Shown: positions 18,579 through 32,057, numbered from the stretch's first letter. The stretch is 64,000 bases of DNA from an uncultured Idiomarina sp. (GCA_946885915.1 CAMPHF010000001.1:1-64000); one strand, 5' to 3'. Made by a program: numbers and translations. Notes: generated by a model not told the origin, from the letters alone.

Positions 18579-20469
18579 GAGCGACCTCTAATTCTGGCCT
18601 CGCTGCCGCGTCTTGGGCCTGCAACTCGAAATAATAATCCATTAACCGCCGAGCCATCGGTGCCGCATGACTGCCGCCACCGCCCGCATTTTCGAGTGCT
18701 ATGGTAACGACTAATTCAGGATTATCGATAGGCGCGTAACCGACATACATAGCGTTGTCGCGATACCGCTCTTCAATTTCGTCGGCATTATATTCTTCGT
18801 CTTGACCAATCGAGCGCACCTGCGCAGTACCGGTTTTACCTCCAGAACTGTAACTAGCGCCGCGGAAGGCGGTGTGTGCTGTACCGCGAGGCTTTTCAAC
18901 CACGTCCACCAACGCGGTTAAAATTGTATCCCAGTGGGCTTGTTGTGACACCGTCACCGGTGGGCGCTCCTCAATTGGTGCTGGGGTATGCACGTCACCT
19001 TGGGCAATAGAGCGCAACAATCTAGGTACGCGATGAATACCCTTATTCACCAAAATGGCGGTGGCTGCTGTTAGTTGCACCGGGGTTGCCGTCCAGTAGC
19101 TTTGGCCGATACCAACGGAGACGGTTTCTCCGGCATACCAGGGTAGGCGAAAGCGCTGACGCTTCCACTCACGGGTCGGCATCACTGCCGCTGACTCCTC
19201 TGCAATATCAATACCGGTATAATCGCCAAAGCCAAACTCAAACATAAAGTTCGACATACTATCAATACCGAGCTTTAAGGCGAGGTCGTAAAAAAATGTA
19301 TCACAGCTTTCGACGATGGCACTTTTCACGTCGACCCAACCATGACCCCACTCCAGCCAATCGCGATAGCGATGGTCAACACCACGAATTTCAAACCAAC
19401 CTGGATCCCAAATCCGCGTGGTCGGGGTAATTAAGCCTTCCTCTAAACCCAGCAAGGCGATTTGCGGTTTAATAGTTGATGCTGGTGGATAACCACCTTG
19501 GGTGGCACGGTTTAATAAAGGGCTAGCGGTTGAACTGAGCAAACCTTGATAACGGGCATAGGAAATACCATTAACGAACCAATTTGGGTCATAGCTTGGT
19601 GCTGATACCATGGCGAGAACACCACCAGTACGGGGGTCCATCACCACTATCGAGCCGCGGAATTTTGTCATTAATTCGACCGCTTTACGCTGTAAGCGAA
19701 TATCTAGTTCAAGGTAAATGTCACTGCCGGGAACGGGTGGCTCAACCTCAAGCGCACGCACCGTGCGGCCTAAGTTATTCACTTCTATTTGCTGATAGCC
19801 AACAGTGCCGTGCAAAATGTTTTCATAGAAGCGTTCAACCCCTAATTTACCAATCGTGCGAGTGGCAGCATAGTTCGCGGTTTGGCCTCTCTCATCCAAA
19901 CGTTGTAGGTCATTTCGGTTAATCTTCGCGACATAACCCACCGCATGCGTGAGCAAATCGCCGTAGGGGTAGTGGCGGATCAGCCGCGCTTCAATGCTCA
20001 CGCCCGGGAATCGGTGTTGGTGACTCGCAAATAAGGCGAGTTGTGCCTCGTTTAAATTATCAAGTAGTGTTACTTGGGCAAAGCGTCGCTCGCGTTTGCG
20101 CGCGGCTTCAAATTCAGTCACGGTGGTGTCATCAAAAGCCAGCAACTGCTGTAAGCGGGCGATGGTGTCTGGCAGATCTTCGACTTCTTCGGGGGTGACC
20201 TCTAAACTAAACACGGGCTGATTTTCGGCCAGAATTTCACCGTTACGGTCATAAATAATGCCGCGATTAGGTGCTAGGGGCACAATCTTGATGCGATTGT
20301 CGTTAGAGCGGGTTTGATAGCCTTGAAACTGCACCACTTGCAGTTTGTACATGTTGTAAATCAGTAGGGCAAAAACGGCAAATACGATGATGGTCGCCAG
20401 CGCGAGGCGGCGACTAAATAGTTGAGCTTCAGCAGTATGGTCTCTTATCGTCGCGCGTTTTCTTAGCAT
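18568..20469 (-). CDS. mrdA: Penicillin-binding protein 2 (MrdA)
   Basis: PBP2 is the transpeptidase of the elongasome. The 633-aa protein has one N-terminal membrane segment (about 22-42), a pedestal/dimerisation domain, and a transpeptidase domain with S331TIK334, SCD at 388-390 and K545TG. The N-terminal motif NRGIIYDRNGEILAEN is visible near residue 68. It lies 2 bp after rlmH's stop in the direction of transcription and overlaps rodA. Confidence 0.97.
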   Translation of the reverse strand: MLRKRATIRDHTAEAQLFSRRLALATIIVFAVFALLIYNMYKLQVVQFQGYQTRSNDNRIKIVPLAPNRGIIYDRNGEILAENQPVFSLEVTPEEVEDLPDTIARLQQLLAFDDTTVTEFEAARKRERRFAQVTLLDNLNEAQLALFASHQHRFPGVSIEARLIRHYPYGDLLTHAVGYVAKINRNDLQRLDERGQTANYAATRTIGKLGVERFYENILHGTVGYQQIEVNNLGRTVRALEVEPPVPGSDIYLELDIRLQRKAVELMTKFRGSIVVMDPRTGGVLAMVSAPSYDPNWFVNGISYARYQGLLSSTASPLLNRATQGGYPPASTIKPQIALLGLEEGLITPTTRIWDPGWFEIRGVDHRYRDWLEWGHGWVDVKSAIVESCDTFFYDLALKLGIDSMSNFMFEFGFGDYTGIDIAEESAAVMPTREWKRQRFRLPWYAGETVSVGIGQSYWTATPVQLTAATAILVNKGIHRVPRLLRSIAQGDVHTPAPIEERPPVTVSQQAHWDTILTALVDVVEKPRGTAHTAFRGASYSSGGKTGTAQVRSIGQDEEYNADEIEERYRDNAMYVGYAPIDNPELVVTIALENAGGGGSHAAPMARRLMDYYFELQAQDAAARPELEVAHAN

Positions 20470-20471
20470 TA

Positions 20472-20942
20472 TTATTCGCGGTGGTATGGGTGATTATGAT
20501 TAAGGCTCCAAGCCCGATATAAGCTTTCAGCCACCACTATTCTGACCAATGGATGGGGCAGCGTCAATGCAGATAAACTCCAGCGTTCTTCCGCTGCTTG
20601 TTGAACTCCTGGCGCAAGCCCCTCGGGTCCGCCAATCATGAGACTTACATCGCGACCATCCATTTGCCAAGCTTGTAAGCGCGTCGCCAAATCTGGGGTG
20701 GTATGGGCCTTACCATGCACTTCGAGGGTGACAATTTTATCGCGCTTACCGGCTGCGGCTAACATGGCATCGCCTTCTTGCTTTAAAATGCGAGCAATGT
20801 CAGCGTTCTTCCCGCGCTTACCTGCGGCAATCTCAACTAGCTGTAAACTACAGTCGGCTGGGAAACGCTTCTGATAGGTCACAAATCCCTCGCTGACCCA
20901 GTCGGGCATTTTGGTGCCCACTGCTATCAGCGATATTTTCAT
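20472..20942 (-). CDS. rlmH: 23S rRNA pseudouridine(1915) N3-methyltransferase RlmH
   Basis: RlmH is a SPOUT methyltransferase that modifies pseudouridine 1915 in helix 69 of assembled 70S ribosomes. The 156-aa protein starts [13 protein letters not shown] and has the SAM-binding [10 protein letters not shown] and the C-terminal [18 protein letters not shown], which is nearly invariant in the family. The ATG at 20942 shares its A with the rsfS stop (TAATG), so coupled translation is likely. Confidence 0.96.
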   Translation of the reverse strand: MKISLIAVGTKMPDWVSEGFVTYQKRFPADCSLQLVEIAAGKRGKNADIARILKQEGDAMLAAAGKRDKIVTLEVHGKAHTTPDLATRLQAWQMDGRDVSLMIGGPEGLAPGVQQAAEERWSLSALTLPHPLVRIVVAESLYRAWSLNHNHPYHRE

Positions 20943-21265
20943 TAGGGATGACCCCAAAGCTTCTCAAGCTGGTAAAAATCGCGTGTTGCTTCTTGCATCA
21001 CATGCAAAATGACATCGCCTAAATCGACCAAAACCCATTCGGAAAGTTCACTTCCTTCGACGCCGAGTGGCGGCACGCCAGCGTGCTTAGATTCGGTGGC
21101 CACATGGTTAGCAATACTGCGCACGTGGGTTTTCGAACTACCGGAACACACCACCATATACTCAGCGATATCGGTTTTTTCCTGTACATCGAGTACTTGT
21201 ACGTCTCGACCTTTTAACTCAGCTACTTTATCGATCACAAAATCGCGCAATGCTTCAGCCTGCAA
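20942..21265 (-). CDS. rsfS: Ribosomal silencing factor RsfS
   Basis: RsfS binds L14 on the 50S subunit and blocks subunit joining under starvation. The 107-aa protein is full length with the family motifs [21 protein letters not shown] [18 protein letters not shown] and [14 protein letters not shown]. The stop overlaps the rlmH start. It lies downstream of nadD by 74 bp, the usual pairing. Confidence 0.95.
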   Translation of the reverse strand: MQAEALRDFVIDKVAELKGRDVQVLDVQEKTDIAEYMVVCSGSSKTHVRSIANHVATESKHAGVPPLGVEGSELSEWVLVDLGDVILHVMQEATRDFYQLEKLWGHP

Positions 21266-21339
21266 AATCTACACTCCAATCCAATGAATAGGGCACCTGC
21301 CTCGGCGTAAGTTTACCACGGTTGTGATGCTAAAAGCAG

Positions 21340-21984
21340 CTATTGGTAAAGTTGTTGCGCGACAATAAAGTCGGCAACCGGTTGCGGTAACCAGTGTTGC
21401 CAAGCTGTGCCACGACTAATGGCTTCACGAATTTGAGTCGCCGCAATTGGGTAAAGTTCAGTTTTGGCAAAATAAAGCTTACCCAGTGCGCGTGCCGAAG
21501 GCATTTGTTGGAGTGAGTGTAGCGCTGCGGTTTGATGTTGCTGCTGAAATAGTTGCAGCGACTGCGCCAGTGGCGGTGGTGAGTTTAGCTGGGGGCGCGG
21601 CAGCACTATTAAGTGTGCATGGTGGAGCAGTTGCTGCCAATTAAACCATTGATGTAGTTGCTGCCAGGAATCATAGCCGAGCACAAATGCCAGCGGGGCG
21701 CGGTAGTGTGCTTGCAATTCGGCTAGAGTTTGTTGGGTGTATGACGGCCGTGCTTGTTCGAGTTCCCACGGCTGAGGACACAATCGAGCATCTACCTGAC
21801 ACGCCAACTCAACCATTTTTAGCCGTTGTGCTGCGGTCGCACCGGGTTGGTCGCGATGGGGGGGCTGTGCACTTGGCATCAGCTGTAACTGGGTAGCATT
21901 AAGTTGGTCACCAAGTTTCAATAGTGGGCGTAAGTGGCCCCAATGAATCGGATCGAAGGTACCGCCCAGAATAATATGGAGCAT
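21340..21984 (-). CDS. nadD: Nicotinate-nucleotide adenylyltransferase NadD
   Basis: NadD makes deamido-NAD from nicotinate mononucleotide and ATP. The 214-aa protein begins with the nucleotidyltransferase motif GGTFDPIHWGHL (HxGH) and has PSAQPPHR and VLGYDSWQQLHQW downstream, with IREAISRG near the C-terminus in the position of the second ATP motif. It is Gln-rich between about 90 and 165. It follows holA by 9 bp. Confidence 0.94.
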   Translation of the reverse strand: MLHIILGGTFDPIHWGHLRPLLKLGDQLNATQLQLMPSAQPPHRDQPGATAAQRLKMVELACQVDARLCPQPWELEQARPSYTQQTLAELQAHYRAPLAFVLGYDSWQQLHQWFNWQQLLHHAHLIVLPRPQLNSPPPLAQSLQLFQQQHQTAALHSLQQMPSARALGKLYFAKTELYPIAATQIREAISRGTAWQHWLPQPVADFIVAQQLYQ

Positions 21985-21993
21985 AGTTAACGC

Positions 21994-23034
21994 CTAGTCG
22001 ACCGCGTGAGGACGCAAAGCGGGTACGCGCGCACCAAGCAACGCAAGGGTAATATGTACCGCAAGGGTGCGCAAATCCTCTCCGGAGTCACGTTTGAAGG
22101 CCAGTTCATAGCGCACCAGCAAGCCATGGATCATGCTTAACTGGCTTGCTCCGACGCGTTTTAACCAGCCGCTATAAGCACTTTGCTGGCTTTCCCACAC
22201 CCGAGTTTGGCGCACAACTTCGGCAAACGATAAGCCTTGGGCAAGTAACCACAGCACTTGCCATTCGCGTTGCCAAACCCAAGCCAAAATCGCGGGTTCA
22301 GCTTCCGCATCTAATAACCGTTCTAACCGATGTAAGGCTTGCTCTTGCTGGCCAGCGAGCAAACTTTCTTGCAGGGCAAAAATCTGAAACCGACTATTAT
22401 CTTCCGTGTGTTCGCGAACGACCTGGTCATCAAGCGGTTGTGGCAAATCCAGTAGCGCCAGCTTCATGAACTGCTGATCAAGCGCCAGCAAGTTACCTTC
22501 ATACCAATCCGCAAGTAGTTCTAACGCAGCTGGATTAAATTGTAAGCCATGTTGGCGCGCTCGCTGTTGAATAAAACTAGGTAAGCGACTGCGATCTGGG
22601 CTCTGAATATTAACATTCGGCCCAAGCTTATCAAGGCTACTAAACCATTTAGCCTTTAACTGCTCGCGCTTTAATTTTGGCCCCAACAACACTAAACATT
22701 GTTGGGCGGCCAACTCCGCGGGCGCTTGCGTGGCTAAGTCGCGAAAATAGTCGCTACCCTCACGTCCAGGCTTCGCTTCGGGTAACTCCAGCTCAATTAA
22801 CCGAGTTTGGCTAAAGAGCCCCAAACTTTGGCCAGCGGTGGCGAGCTCTTGCCAATTAAACTGACTGTCTTGGATATAACTTAAGCGTTCATCTACCCCT
22901 TGCTGCTTGGCAAATTGCCGAATGATAGCAACGCAATCATTGCGCAGCAGCGGTTCATCGCCGAACAACCGAATGACTGCCGGCAATCCTTGTCGGTGGA
23001 GGTAGTCATGTAGTTGTTCGGGACGTAGCATCAT
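21994..23034 (-). CDS. holA: DNA polymerase III delta subunit HolA
   Basis: HolA opens the sliding clamp as part of the clamp loader. The 346-aa protein has the delta-subunit N-terminal stretch (LRPEQLHDYLHR, IRLFGDEPLL), a middle domain with LVLLGPKLKREQLKAKWF, and a helical C-terminal domain (LQESLLAGQQEQALHRLERLL). The start ATG overlaps the lptE stop (ATGA). The lptE-holA-nadD order is that of E. coli. Confidence 0.94.
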   Translation of the reverse strand: MMLRPEQLHDYLHRQGLPAVIRLFGDEPLLRNDCVAIIRQFAKQQGVDERLSYIQDSQFNWQELATAGQSLGLFSQTRLIELELPEAKPGREGSDYFRDLATQAPAELAAQQCLVLLGPKLKREQLKAKWFSSLDKLGPNVNIQSPDRSRLPSFIQQRARQHGLQFNPAALELLADWYEGNLLALDQQFMKLALLDLPQPLDDQVVREHTEDNSRFQIFALQESLLAGQQEQALHRLERLLDAEAEPAILAWVWQREWQVLWLLAQGLSFAEVVRQTRVWESQQSAYSGWLKRVGASQLSMIHGLLVRYELAFKRDSGEDLRTLAVHITLALLGARVPALRPHAVD

Positions 23035-23518
23035 GGTTGAGAGGGGGTTTCGGTCAGTTCATTTATGAGCTGTAAAAGCGCCCGACGGGCCGCTTCTACT
23101 CGCATTTCTTGCACCAAAATTTCACGTTCACGAGATTTAGCCAGCGCGAAATTTGGATCGTCTTGGTAATCGCGAAATACTTCTAACTGAAACACTTGTG
23201 GGGTGCCATCACGCTGCCGTAGTTGGTATTGCACTTGGTAAATCAGCTCATATTCAGCCACCTGACCACTGGCTGATAGCGACAGTGTGCGCCGATCCAG
23301 CTGGTCACTAAGCACTTCAATGCGCGTGTCACTGGCGGGGTCAATGACCACCCCAGCTAGTTCTAAACGCTGCGCCAAAGCTTCACCAAAGGCACTAAAT
23401 TGCGGATAATCAAGCGCAAGTTGCTGCATCGGCGGCGGAATTTGGTACGCATCGCGTAGTTGAAATCCACACGCCGTAAGCAGTAAACAGGTACTTAAGA
23501 GCAACCAGCGCTTGAGCA

Positions 23519-23519
<1 letters not shown>
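23031..23519 (-). CDS. lptE: LPS-assembly lipoprotein LptE
   Basis: LptE plugs the LptD barrel at the outer membrane and helps insert lipopolysaccharide. The 162-aa protein has a signal peptide with lipobox LTAC (Cys17), followed by GFQLRDAYQIPPPM, the expected mature start. Its start overlaps the leuS stop by one base (TAATG) and its stop overlaps the holA start. Confidence 0.94.
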
Positions 23520-26113
<2,594 letters not shown>

Positions 26114-26192
26114 TTACATCCGTTTTAACTTGGGTTTATCTTACAGCTTGCGATCAGGGCAAGCGCATGACACGACGCTAGCTTGCGCCTGA

Positions 26193-26390
26193 TTAACTTA
26201 GGGCGTACCACATCAAAAACATGACTACGATGCCAGCGACGCCGAAAAATGCATATTCCACGCGCGTTTGTTGTTGCGCCTCAGGATTTTCTGGATCGCT
26301 GTGCAGCACAAACATCAGCAAACTACTGAAGCCAATGACGCCTGCGGCCGTCAAAATAGCGAAAATGAGTGCATCGATGATGTTAGTCAT
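26193..26390 (-). CDS. Small two-helix membrane protein, unknown
   Basis: I do not recognise this 65-aa protein. It has two hydrophobic segments (about 5-27 and 46-63) joined by an acidic, polar loop (HSDPENPEAQQQTRVEY). The ribosome site is weak (GGTAGATTTCACC before the ATG). It sits between lnt and leuS on the same strand, 88 bp before leuS, and no overlapping reading frame looks more like a gene. That it is expressed is inferred from its clean membrane-protein pattern. Confidence 0.6.
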   Translation of the reverse strand: MTNIIDALIFAILTAAGVIGFSSLLMFVLHSDPENPEAQQQTRVEYAFFGVAGIVVMFLMWYALS

Positions 26391-26499
26391 GGTGAAATCT
26401 ACCTGTTACTTATTGGGTTAGAGAGTCGGTGTTTTGGGCCACCCGTAAGTTCGATAGTTTACGAGTTTTTATGCCGTTTGAATAGGTTGAAAGTCGGTT

Positions 26500-28083
26500 T
26501 CAAGCTCGGGCGCTGCGCCGTGCACGATAATGACTGGCAATGCCAATGGACAGCCAAATAATGCCTAACAGCCAAGCGCCCAAGTTGCCCCAATCGCTAT
26601 ACAGGGTCTCGCCGCGCACTTGTGCCACGGCAGTGACCAACACATCCCGTTCAAACTGTGGCAGCTGTTGCTGAATTTCGCCGTATTCATTAATGACCGC
26701 GGTAATACCACTATTGGTGCCACGCAACACCGGACGGCCGTACTCTAAGGCGCGCATTTGCGCTATTTGCAAATGCTGCCAGGGGCCGTGGGAGCGACCG
26801 AACCAGGTGTCATTACTAATCGTCAGAATGTAATCAGTCTGGCTTTGTAATTGTGCGCCCACCTGCGCTGAAAATAAAATTTCGTAGCAAATAGCAGCGG
26901 CTAATGCCACGCCGTTGGCTTGTAGGTTGGGCTGTTGATAATCACCACGGCTGAATGATGACATCGGCAGGTTGAACAATGGCGCTAACGGCCGCAACCA
27001 CTCCTCAAACGGCACAAATTCTCCAATGGGGAGTAATTGGTGCTTTTGATAACGATTGTCGCCACGGTACTGGTAACTGCCAAGCTGATCTTCGCCCTGG
27101 GGGCCGACCACCACAATCGAGTTATAAAATGCATCAGATTCACGCCGGTAATCGATAATTCCGGTCACTATTGCGGTATCTTGGGCTTGGGTAGCGGCTT
27201 CAATGTTGGCCAGAATATCGCCCGCGAAGGGTTCCAAAATCGTCACCGCGGATTCAGGCCAAATGATCACATCGCTGTTGCCATATTCGGGGCGGCTTAA
27301 ATCTAGGTAACGCAATACTGTCGGCCACTGCTGGGCGGCGTCCCACTTGGTACTTTGTTGCACGTTACCCTGCACCAATGCCACCTGATGCTCAATACCA
27401 GTGCGGCTAAGCGAACTAAAGTGCGGTAATATGCTCGCAATAATGAGGATTAGTGCAGCCGGAATCAGGGCTTGCCAACTGCGGCTAAACCATGCCCAAA
27501 GCAAGGTGCTGGCGAGCAGCATGAGAAGGACACTCACCCCTATTTCACCAACCCAAGGTGCCCACTGACCGAGCATCGTTGTGGTTTGTGTATAGCCCAG
27601 GCTTAACCAGGGGAAGCCAGTAAATAACCAGCCGCGAAGCAGCTCGGTGCACAACCATAAAATAGGGATCAGATAAATAGCACGTTGCCGTGCTTGATGC
27701 TGTTGCGGATCACGCTGCCACCATGCGGCGTAACGCCAAAGCATGAAGGCAAGGGCTGGGAATAGGGCTAAATAGCAATATAGCAGCGCCAGAATGAATA
27801 AGGTCGCGAGCAGCGGCAAACCACCAAACTGATCAATACTGACGAAGATCCAGCTTAGCCCAGTGCTAAACCAGCCGAGGCCGAAACTAAAACCAAGTTT
27901 GAAACCCTCAGCTGCGGTGGCGTCCCAGCCCAAAGCAAGCACGCCAATAAGCACCGGCAAGGTGAGCCAGTAATAGCCGAAAGGCGCGTAAGCAAGGGTA
28001 AGGCTAGCGCCCAGCAATAGGGCTAGAACCAGTCTTAATCCAGCATAGGGCCACCATTTAGCAGTGCGGGCAGCGCTTTCCAT
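26500..28083 (-). CDS. lnt: Apolipoprotein N-acyltransferase
   Basis: Lnt adds the third acyl chain to lipoproteins at the inner membrane. The 527-aa protein has about seven N-terminal membrane segments, a periplasmic nitrilase domain from about residue 230 with the Glu of IWPESAV, the Lys near YQKHQLLPIGEFVPFE and the catalytic Cys in AICYEILF, and a final C-terminal membrane segment. The start overlaps the corC stop by one base (TAATG). Confidence 0.95.
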   Translation of the reverse strand: MESAARTAKWWPYAGLRLVLALLLGASLTLAYAPFGYYWLTLPVLIGVLALGWDATAAEGFKLGFSFGLGWFSTGLSWIFVSIDQFGGLPLLATLFILALLYCYLALFPALAFMLWRYAAWWQRDPQQHQARQRAIYLIPILWLCTELLRGWLFTGFPWLSLGYTQTTTMLGQWAPWVGEIGVSVLLMLLASTLLWAWFSRSWQALIPAALILIIASILPHFSSLSRTGIEHQVALVQGNVQQSTKWDAAQQWPTVLRYLDLSRPEYGNSDVIIWPESAVTILEPFAGDILANIEAATQAQDTAIVTGIIDYRRESDAFYNSIVVVGPQGEDQLGSYQYRGDNRYQKHQLLPIGEFVPFEEWLRPLAPLFNLPMSSFSRGDYQQPNLQANGVALAAAICYEILFSAQVGAQLQSQTDYILTISNDTWFGRSHGPWQHLQIAQMRALEYGRPVLRGTNSGITAVINEYGEIQQQLPQFERDVLVTAVAQVRGETLYSDWGNLGAWLLGIIWLSIGIASHYRARRSARA

Positions 28084-28961
28084 TAACCATCGTCTTCAGC
28101 AGTCGCCGGCGGCGTAATCGTCACATGTACTTGCTGAATGCGACGTTTGTCGGCGCTGGTTACTTTAAACACTACGCCAGCTAAGCTAATTTCTTCGCCC
28201 ACTTGCGGAAGGTGGCCAAAGCCATGGGCGACCATACCACCAATAGTATCGTATTCGTCATCACCAAAGTGGGTATTAAAATGGTCGTTAAAATCTTCGA
28301 TGGTGGTGAGCGCGTTTACCGCGTAGCGAGTGTTGTTAATGCGGCGAATATTAGCTTTGGCATTTTCTTCATGATCGGTTTCATCTTCAATTTCACCGAC
28401 GATTTCTTCCAAAATATCTTCAATGGTGACCAACCCCGACACACCACCGTACTCATCAACCACAATCGCCATGTGGTAGCGCTGTGAGCGGAATTCTTTC
28501 AGTAATACATCGACGCGCTTACTTTCAGGCACAATCACGGCCGGGCGCATCACTTTATCAATAGAAAATGGCTCATCAGCCATGTTAAATCCGTAGGGGA
28601 GCAAATCTTTGGCAAGTAAAATACCTTCGATGTGGTCTTTGTTTTCACTTACCACTGGATAGCGACTGTGCTGGCTATCAATCACAATAGGTAGAAAGGC
28701 TTCAACACTTTGATTGATATCTAAAGTGACCATCTGCGAGCGCGGTATCATAATGTCTCGAACCTTCAGTTCGGCAACATCAAGCACGCCCTCAATCATC
28801 TCTTTAGTGTCATTGTCGATGAGATCTCGTTCTTCGGCATCTTGAATAAGATCGACAAGCTCTTCGCGGCTTTTCGGCTCTCCGGTAAATACTTGTAGCA
28901 GTTTGGCCGCCCAAGACTTACTCGAAGTGCCGTTGCTAGAGTGTGGATTGTCATCGCTCAT
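28083..28961 (-). CDS. corC: CorC/HlyC family CBS-domain protein
   Basis: CorC-type proteins have been linked to cobalt/magnesium transport. The 292-aa protein lacks a membrane domain; it has an N-terminal helical part ([15 protein letters not shown]), two CBS domains at about 70-190 ([39 protein letters not shown]) and the C-terminal CorC_HlyC domain ([20 protein letters not shown]). Gene order ybeY-corC-lnt matches E. coli. Confidence 0.93.
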   Translation of the reverse strand: MSDDNPHSSNGTSSKSWAAKLLQVFTGEPKSREELVDLIQDAEERDLIDNDTKEMIEGVLDVAELKVRDIMIPRSQMVTLDINQSVEAFLPIVIDSQHSRYPVVSENKDHIEGILLAKDLLPYGFNMADEPFSIDKVMRPAVIVPESKRVDVLLKEFRSQRYHMAIVVDEYGGVSGLVTIEDILEEIVGEIEDETDHEENAKANIRRINNTRYAVNALTTIEDFNDHFNTHFGDDEYDTIGGMVAHGFGHLPQVGEEISLAGVVFKVTSADKRRIQQVHVTITPPATAEDDG

Positions 28962-29027
28962 GCGCGTTTATTGCTCCGTTTTATTAAAAAATTGGGGCCA
29001 CAATGGCCAACCGTTGACGAGCTGTGC

Positions 29028-29525
29028 TTAGAGGGCTTCGTCATCGGTATATGGATCGGCAATACCTAGCGCTGCGAGCACCTGTACTTCAAGTGCTTCC
29101 ATGGCATCTGCAGCTTCTGGTTCAATATGGTCATAACCTAGCAAATGCAAGGTGCCGTGTACAACCAAATGCGCCCAATGTGCGCTGATGGTTTTGCCTT
29201 GCTCTGCTGCTTCGCGCGCTAACACCGGCGCACAGATCACTAAGTCACCAAGCAACTGTACTGGCAGGGAAACGCCAGCTGGTAAATCATCAGCAAATGG
29301 GAATGACAGCACGTTAGTTGCATAGTCGCGGTCGCGGTAGTCGCGATTAAGCTCTCGCCCTTCGGCTTCGTCGACAATGCGAATGGTAAGTTCGCAGCTA
29401 TCCGCAGCGCCTAATAGCGCGGTGTTAGCGGCTGTTAAAGCGGCTTCAATCCAGGTTTGGAGGTCGGCTGAGGTGGGTATTTGGTCAGCATCAGTGGCTA
29501 TTTGAACATCAACAAAGGCGTTCAT
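29028..29525 (-). CDS. ybeY: Endoribonuclease YbeY
   Basis: YbeY is a zinc-dependent endoribonuclease involved in 16S rRNA 3' maturation and ribosome quality control. The 165-aa protein has the metal-binding [11 protein letters not shown] (H123, H127, H133) and the family motif [17 protein letters not shown]. The start overlaps the phoL stop (ATGA), which indicates coupled translation. Confidence 0.95.
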   Translation of the reverse strand: MNAFVDVQIATDADQIPTSADLQTWIEAALTAANTALLGAADSCELTIRIVDEAEGRELNRDYRDRDYATNVLSFPFADDLPAGVSLPVQLLGDLVICAPVLAREAAEQGKTISAHWAHLVVHGTLHLLGYDHIEPEAADAMEALEVQVLAALGIADPYTDDEAL

Positions 29526-30517
29526 GGACGGTCTTGTTCATGTTGCTCGTAAGCTTGTACGATGCGCTGCACCACAGGATGACGAACCACATCCCCGGCT
29601 TGGAAGAAGGTAAAGCTCACGGCTTCAACGTCGTGTAACACTTCAATCGCATGACGCAAGCCGGATTTAGCGCCGCGCGGTAAGTCGATTTGGGTAATGT
29701 CACCGGTAATGACCGCACGCGAATTAAACCCAATCCGGGTCAGGAACATTTTCATTTGCTCCGGCGTGGTGTTTTGGCTTTCATCAAGAATAATAAAGGC
29801 GTCATTCAAGGTACGCCCACGCATATAAGCTAGTGGTGCGACTTCAATAACATTGCGCTCGATTAGTTTTTCGACGCGCTCAAAGCCCAGCATTTCAAAC
29901 AATGCGTCGTAAAGAGGACGCAAATAGGGGTCCACTTTTTGAGCCAGATCGCCAGGTAAGAAGCCGAGCTTTTCACCGGCTTCAACCGCCGGGCGCGTGA
30001 GCAAAATTCGGCGGATTTCTTGGCGTTCAAGTGCATCAACGGCGCACGCCACGGCCAGATAGGTTTTCCCGGTACCTGCCGGACCAATTCCAAAGCTTAC
30101 ATCGTGGCTGATGACAGCACGCATGTACGCCGCTTGGTTTGGATTGCGGGGCTTGATCAAACCACGTTTGGTCTTAATCTGAACCACTTTCGCGTCTTGT
30201 GTATCAACTTTGCTAGGTTGCTGTTCAAGCACTTTCGCGCTTTGTATAGCTAGATGCACATGTTGGGGTTCTATCGCTTGGGTTTGGCCGCGCACAGGCG
30301 CCGTTTCAACATATAGCTCGCGTAAAATTTGCTCGGTAGCGGTGACGGTATGTGCTTCACCTATCACCTTGAAACTATTCGCCCGGTGGCTAATTTCTAC
30401 CCCAAGGCGGCGTTCAAGGTGTTTGATATTTTCATCAAATGGGCCACATAAATCAGCCAATCGACGGCTATCTGCGGGCTCTAAATCCAGTTCTACGGTG
30501 GTTAGCGTTGCGCTCAA
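29522..30517 (-). CDS. phoL: PhoH-like ATPase PhoL (YbeZ)
   Basis: PhoH-like proteins are P-loop ATPases; YbeZ works with YbeY in rRNA handling. I start the gene at the TTG at 30517: GAGGA lies just upstream, the start falls 10 bp after the miaB stop, and the N-terminus ([24 protein letters not shown]) then matches E. coli YbeZ. A longer reading to 30625 would lie inside miaB. The 331-aa protein has Walker A GPAGTGKT (145-152) and Walker [10 protein letters not shown]. Confidence 0.92.
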   Translation of the reverse strand: MSATLTTVELDLEPADSRRLADLCGPFDENIKHLERRLGVEISHRANSFKVIGEAHTVTATEQILRELYVETAPVRGQTQAIEPQHVHLAIQSAKVLEQQPSKVDTQDAKVVQIKTKRGLIKPRNPNQAAYMRAVISHDVSFGIGPAGTGKTYLAVACAVDALERQEIRRILLTRPAVEAGEKLGFLPGDLAQKVDPYLRPLYDALFEMLGFERVEKLIERNVIEVAPLAYMRGRTLNDAFIILDESQNTTPEQMKMFLTRIGFNSRAVITGDITQIDLPRGAKSGLRHAIEVLHDVEAVSFTFFQAGDVVRHPVVQRIVQAYEQHEQDRP

Positions 30518-30527
30518 AGGATCCTCG

Positions 30528-31973
30528 TTACAACTCTGAAACTGATGGCGTAAAGGTAGCAACGCCAAGCTCGTTAGGGACGTTTTGTGGCTGCCGAGCC
30601 AAGATTTTCTGCGGCGCAGTATCAACTCGCAGACCCATCTCGGCTTCCGTCCGAATCACATCGCCCCGCAATGAATTTGCGAACACATCGGTAATTTTGA
30701 CGTCAACAAAGCGGCCAATCATGTCGGGTTGTCCAATAAAGTTCACGACCCGGTTGTTTTCGGTACGGCCACTTAATTCCATCGGATCTTTCTTTGACGG
30801 GCCAATCACTAAAATTCGCTGCTCAGTACCTAACATGCGGCGCGCGTGATTCAGCGCCTGTTGATTAATGCGCTGCTGCAGCAATTGTAAACGCTGCTTT
30901 TTCGTCGCTTCGCTCACGTCATCAGGCAAATCAGCGGCTGGTGTGCCCGGACGCGCGCTATAAATAAAACTGAAACTTAAATCAAAATCAACGGCTCGAA
31001 TTAAATCCATGGTCGCTTCAAAGTCAGCGTCGGTCTCGCCAGGGAAACCAATGATAAAATCTGAGGACATGGCGATGTTAGGCCGGATTTTACGCAACTT
31101 ACGGATTTGCGACTTGTATTCCAATGCGGTGTGACCACGCTTCATCAGCGTTAACACCCGATCCGAGCCGCTTTGCACAGGTAAATGCAAATGATCCACC
31201 AGCTCAGGAATATTGGCATAGGCCTCAATAATATCATCGGTAAATTCTACCGGGTGCGATGTGGTGTAGCGGATGCGATCGATACCATCAATCGCCGCGA
31301 CTAAATGCAGCAACTCAGCAAAGCGACAGACGCTGCCATCGAAATGTTCACCACGGAACGCATTCACGTTTTGACCAAGCAAGTTCACTTCACGCACGCC
31401 TTGCTCTGCCAACTGTGCAATTTCAAATAGCACGTCATCTACCGGGCGACTGACTTCTTCGCCGCGGGTATAAGGCACAACGCAGAAGGTACAATACTTG
31501 CTGCAACCTTCCATAATGGATACGAACGCACTGGGACCATCGGCTCTAGGTTCAGGGAGGCGATCGAACTTCTCGATTTCTGGGAAAGAAATATCGACCA
31601 TTGGCGTGTGCTCGGTTTGTACTTGTTTCACCATTTCTGGCAAACGATGCAAAGTTTGCGGACCAAATACGATATCTACGTATGGCGCACGCGCACGGAT
31701 ATGCTCGCCTTCTTGGGAGGCAACACAACCACCCACACCAATCACCAGGTCTGGGTTTTTGTCTTTCAGCGTTTTCCAGCGGCCCAACTGATGAAACACC
31801 TTTTCTTGGGCTTTTTCACGAATTGAGCAGGTATTTAATAAGATAAGGTCAGCCTGTTCAGGCTCCTCTGCGACATCATAACCATGAGTCGCCTTCAGCA
31901 GATCCGCCATTTTGGCCGAATCGTACTCGTTCATCTGGCAGCCCCAGGTTTTGATATACAGCTTCTTACTCAT
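30528..31973 (-). CDS. miaB: tRNA-2-methylthio-N6-dimethylallyladenosine synthase MiaB
   Basis: MiaB is a radical-SAM methylthiotransferase acting on A37 of tRNAs that read UNN codons. The 481-aa protein has C12, C49 and C83 for the auxiliary cluster and C157-x3-C161-x2-C164 for the SAM cluster, in the same positions as E. coli, plus a C-terminal TRAM domain (about 375-445). It heads the miaB-phoL-ybeY-corC-lnt group. A promoter candidate lies 85-115 bp upstream. Confidence 0.96.
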   Translation of the reverse strand: MSKKLYIKTWGCQMNEYDSAKMADLLKATHGYDVAEEPEQADLILLNTCSIREKAQEKVFHQLGRWKTLKDKNPDLVIGVGGCVASQEGEHIRARAPYVDIVFGPQTLHRLPEMVKQVQTEHTPMVDISFPEIEKFDRLPEPRADGPSAFVSIMEGCSKYCTFCVVPYTRGEEVSRPVDDVLFEIAQLAEQGVREVNLLGQNVNAFRGEHFDGSVCRFAELLHLVAAIDGIDRIRYTTSHPVEFTDDIIEAYANIPELVDHLHLPVQSGSDRVLTLMKRGHTALEYKSQIRKLRKIRPNIAMSSDFIIGFPGETDADFEATMDLIRAVDFDLSFSFIYSARPGTPAADLPDDVSEATKKQRLQLLQQRINQQALNHARRMLGTEQRILVIGPSKKDPMELSGRTENNRVVNFIGQPDMIGRFVDVKITDVFANSLRGDVIRTEAEMGLRVDTAPQKILARQPQNVPNELGVATFTPSVSEL

Positions 31974-32057
31974 GAGTATCTTACCTTTGCATCAATGTCG
32001 CATTGAATAATGTGAACCAAGCGGCGCTTTGCGGCGGCTCGGTAAAACAGGGCGGTT

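Noticed and set aside
28996..29010. GGCCA/TGGCC hairpin between corC and ybeY
   Set aside because: The stem is five pairs without a T-run and the spacer is short; too weak to call a terminator or regulatory site.
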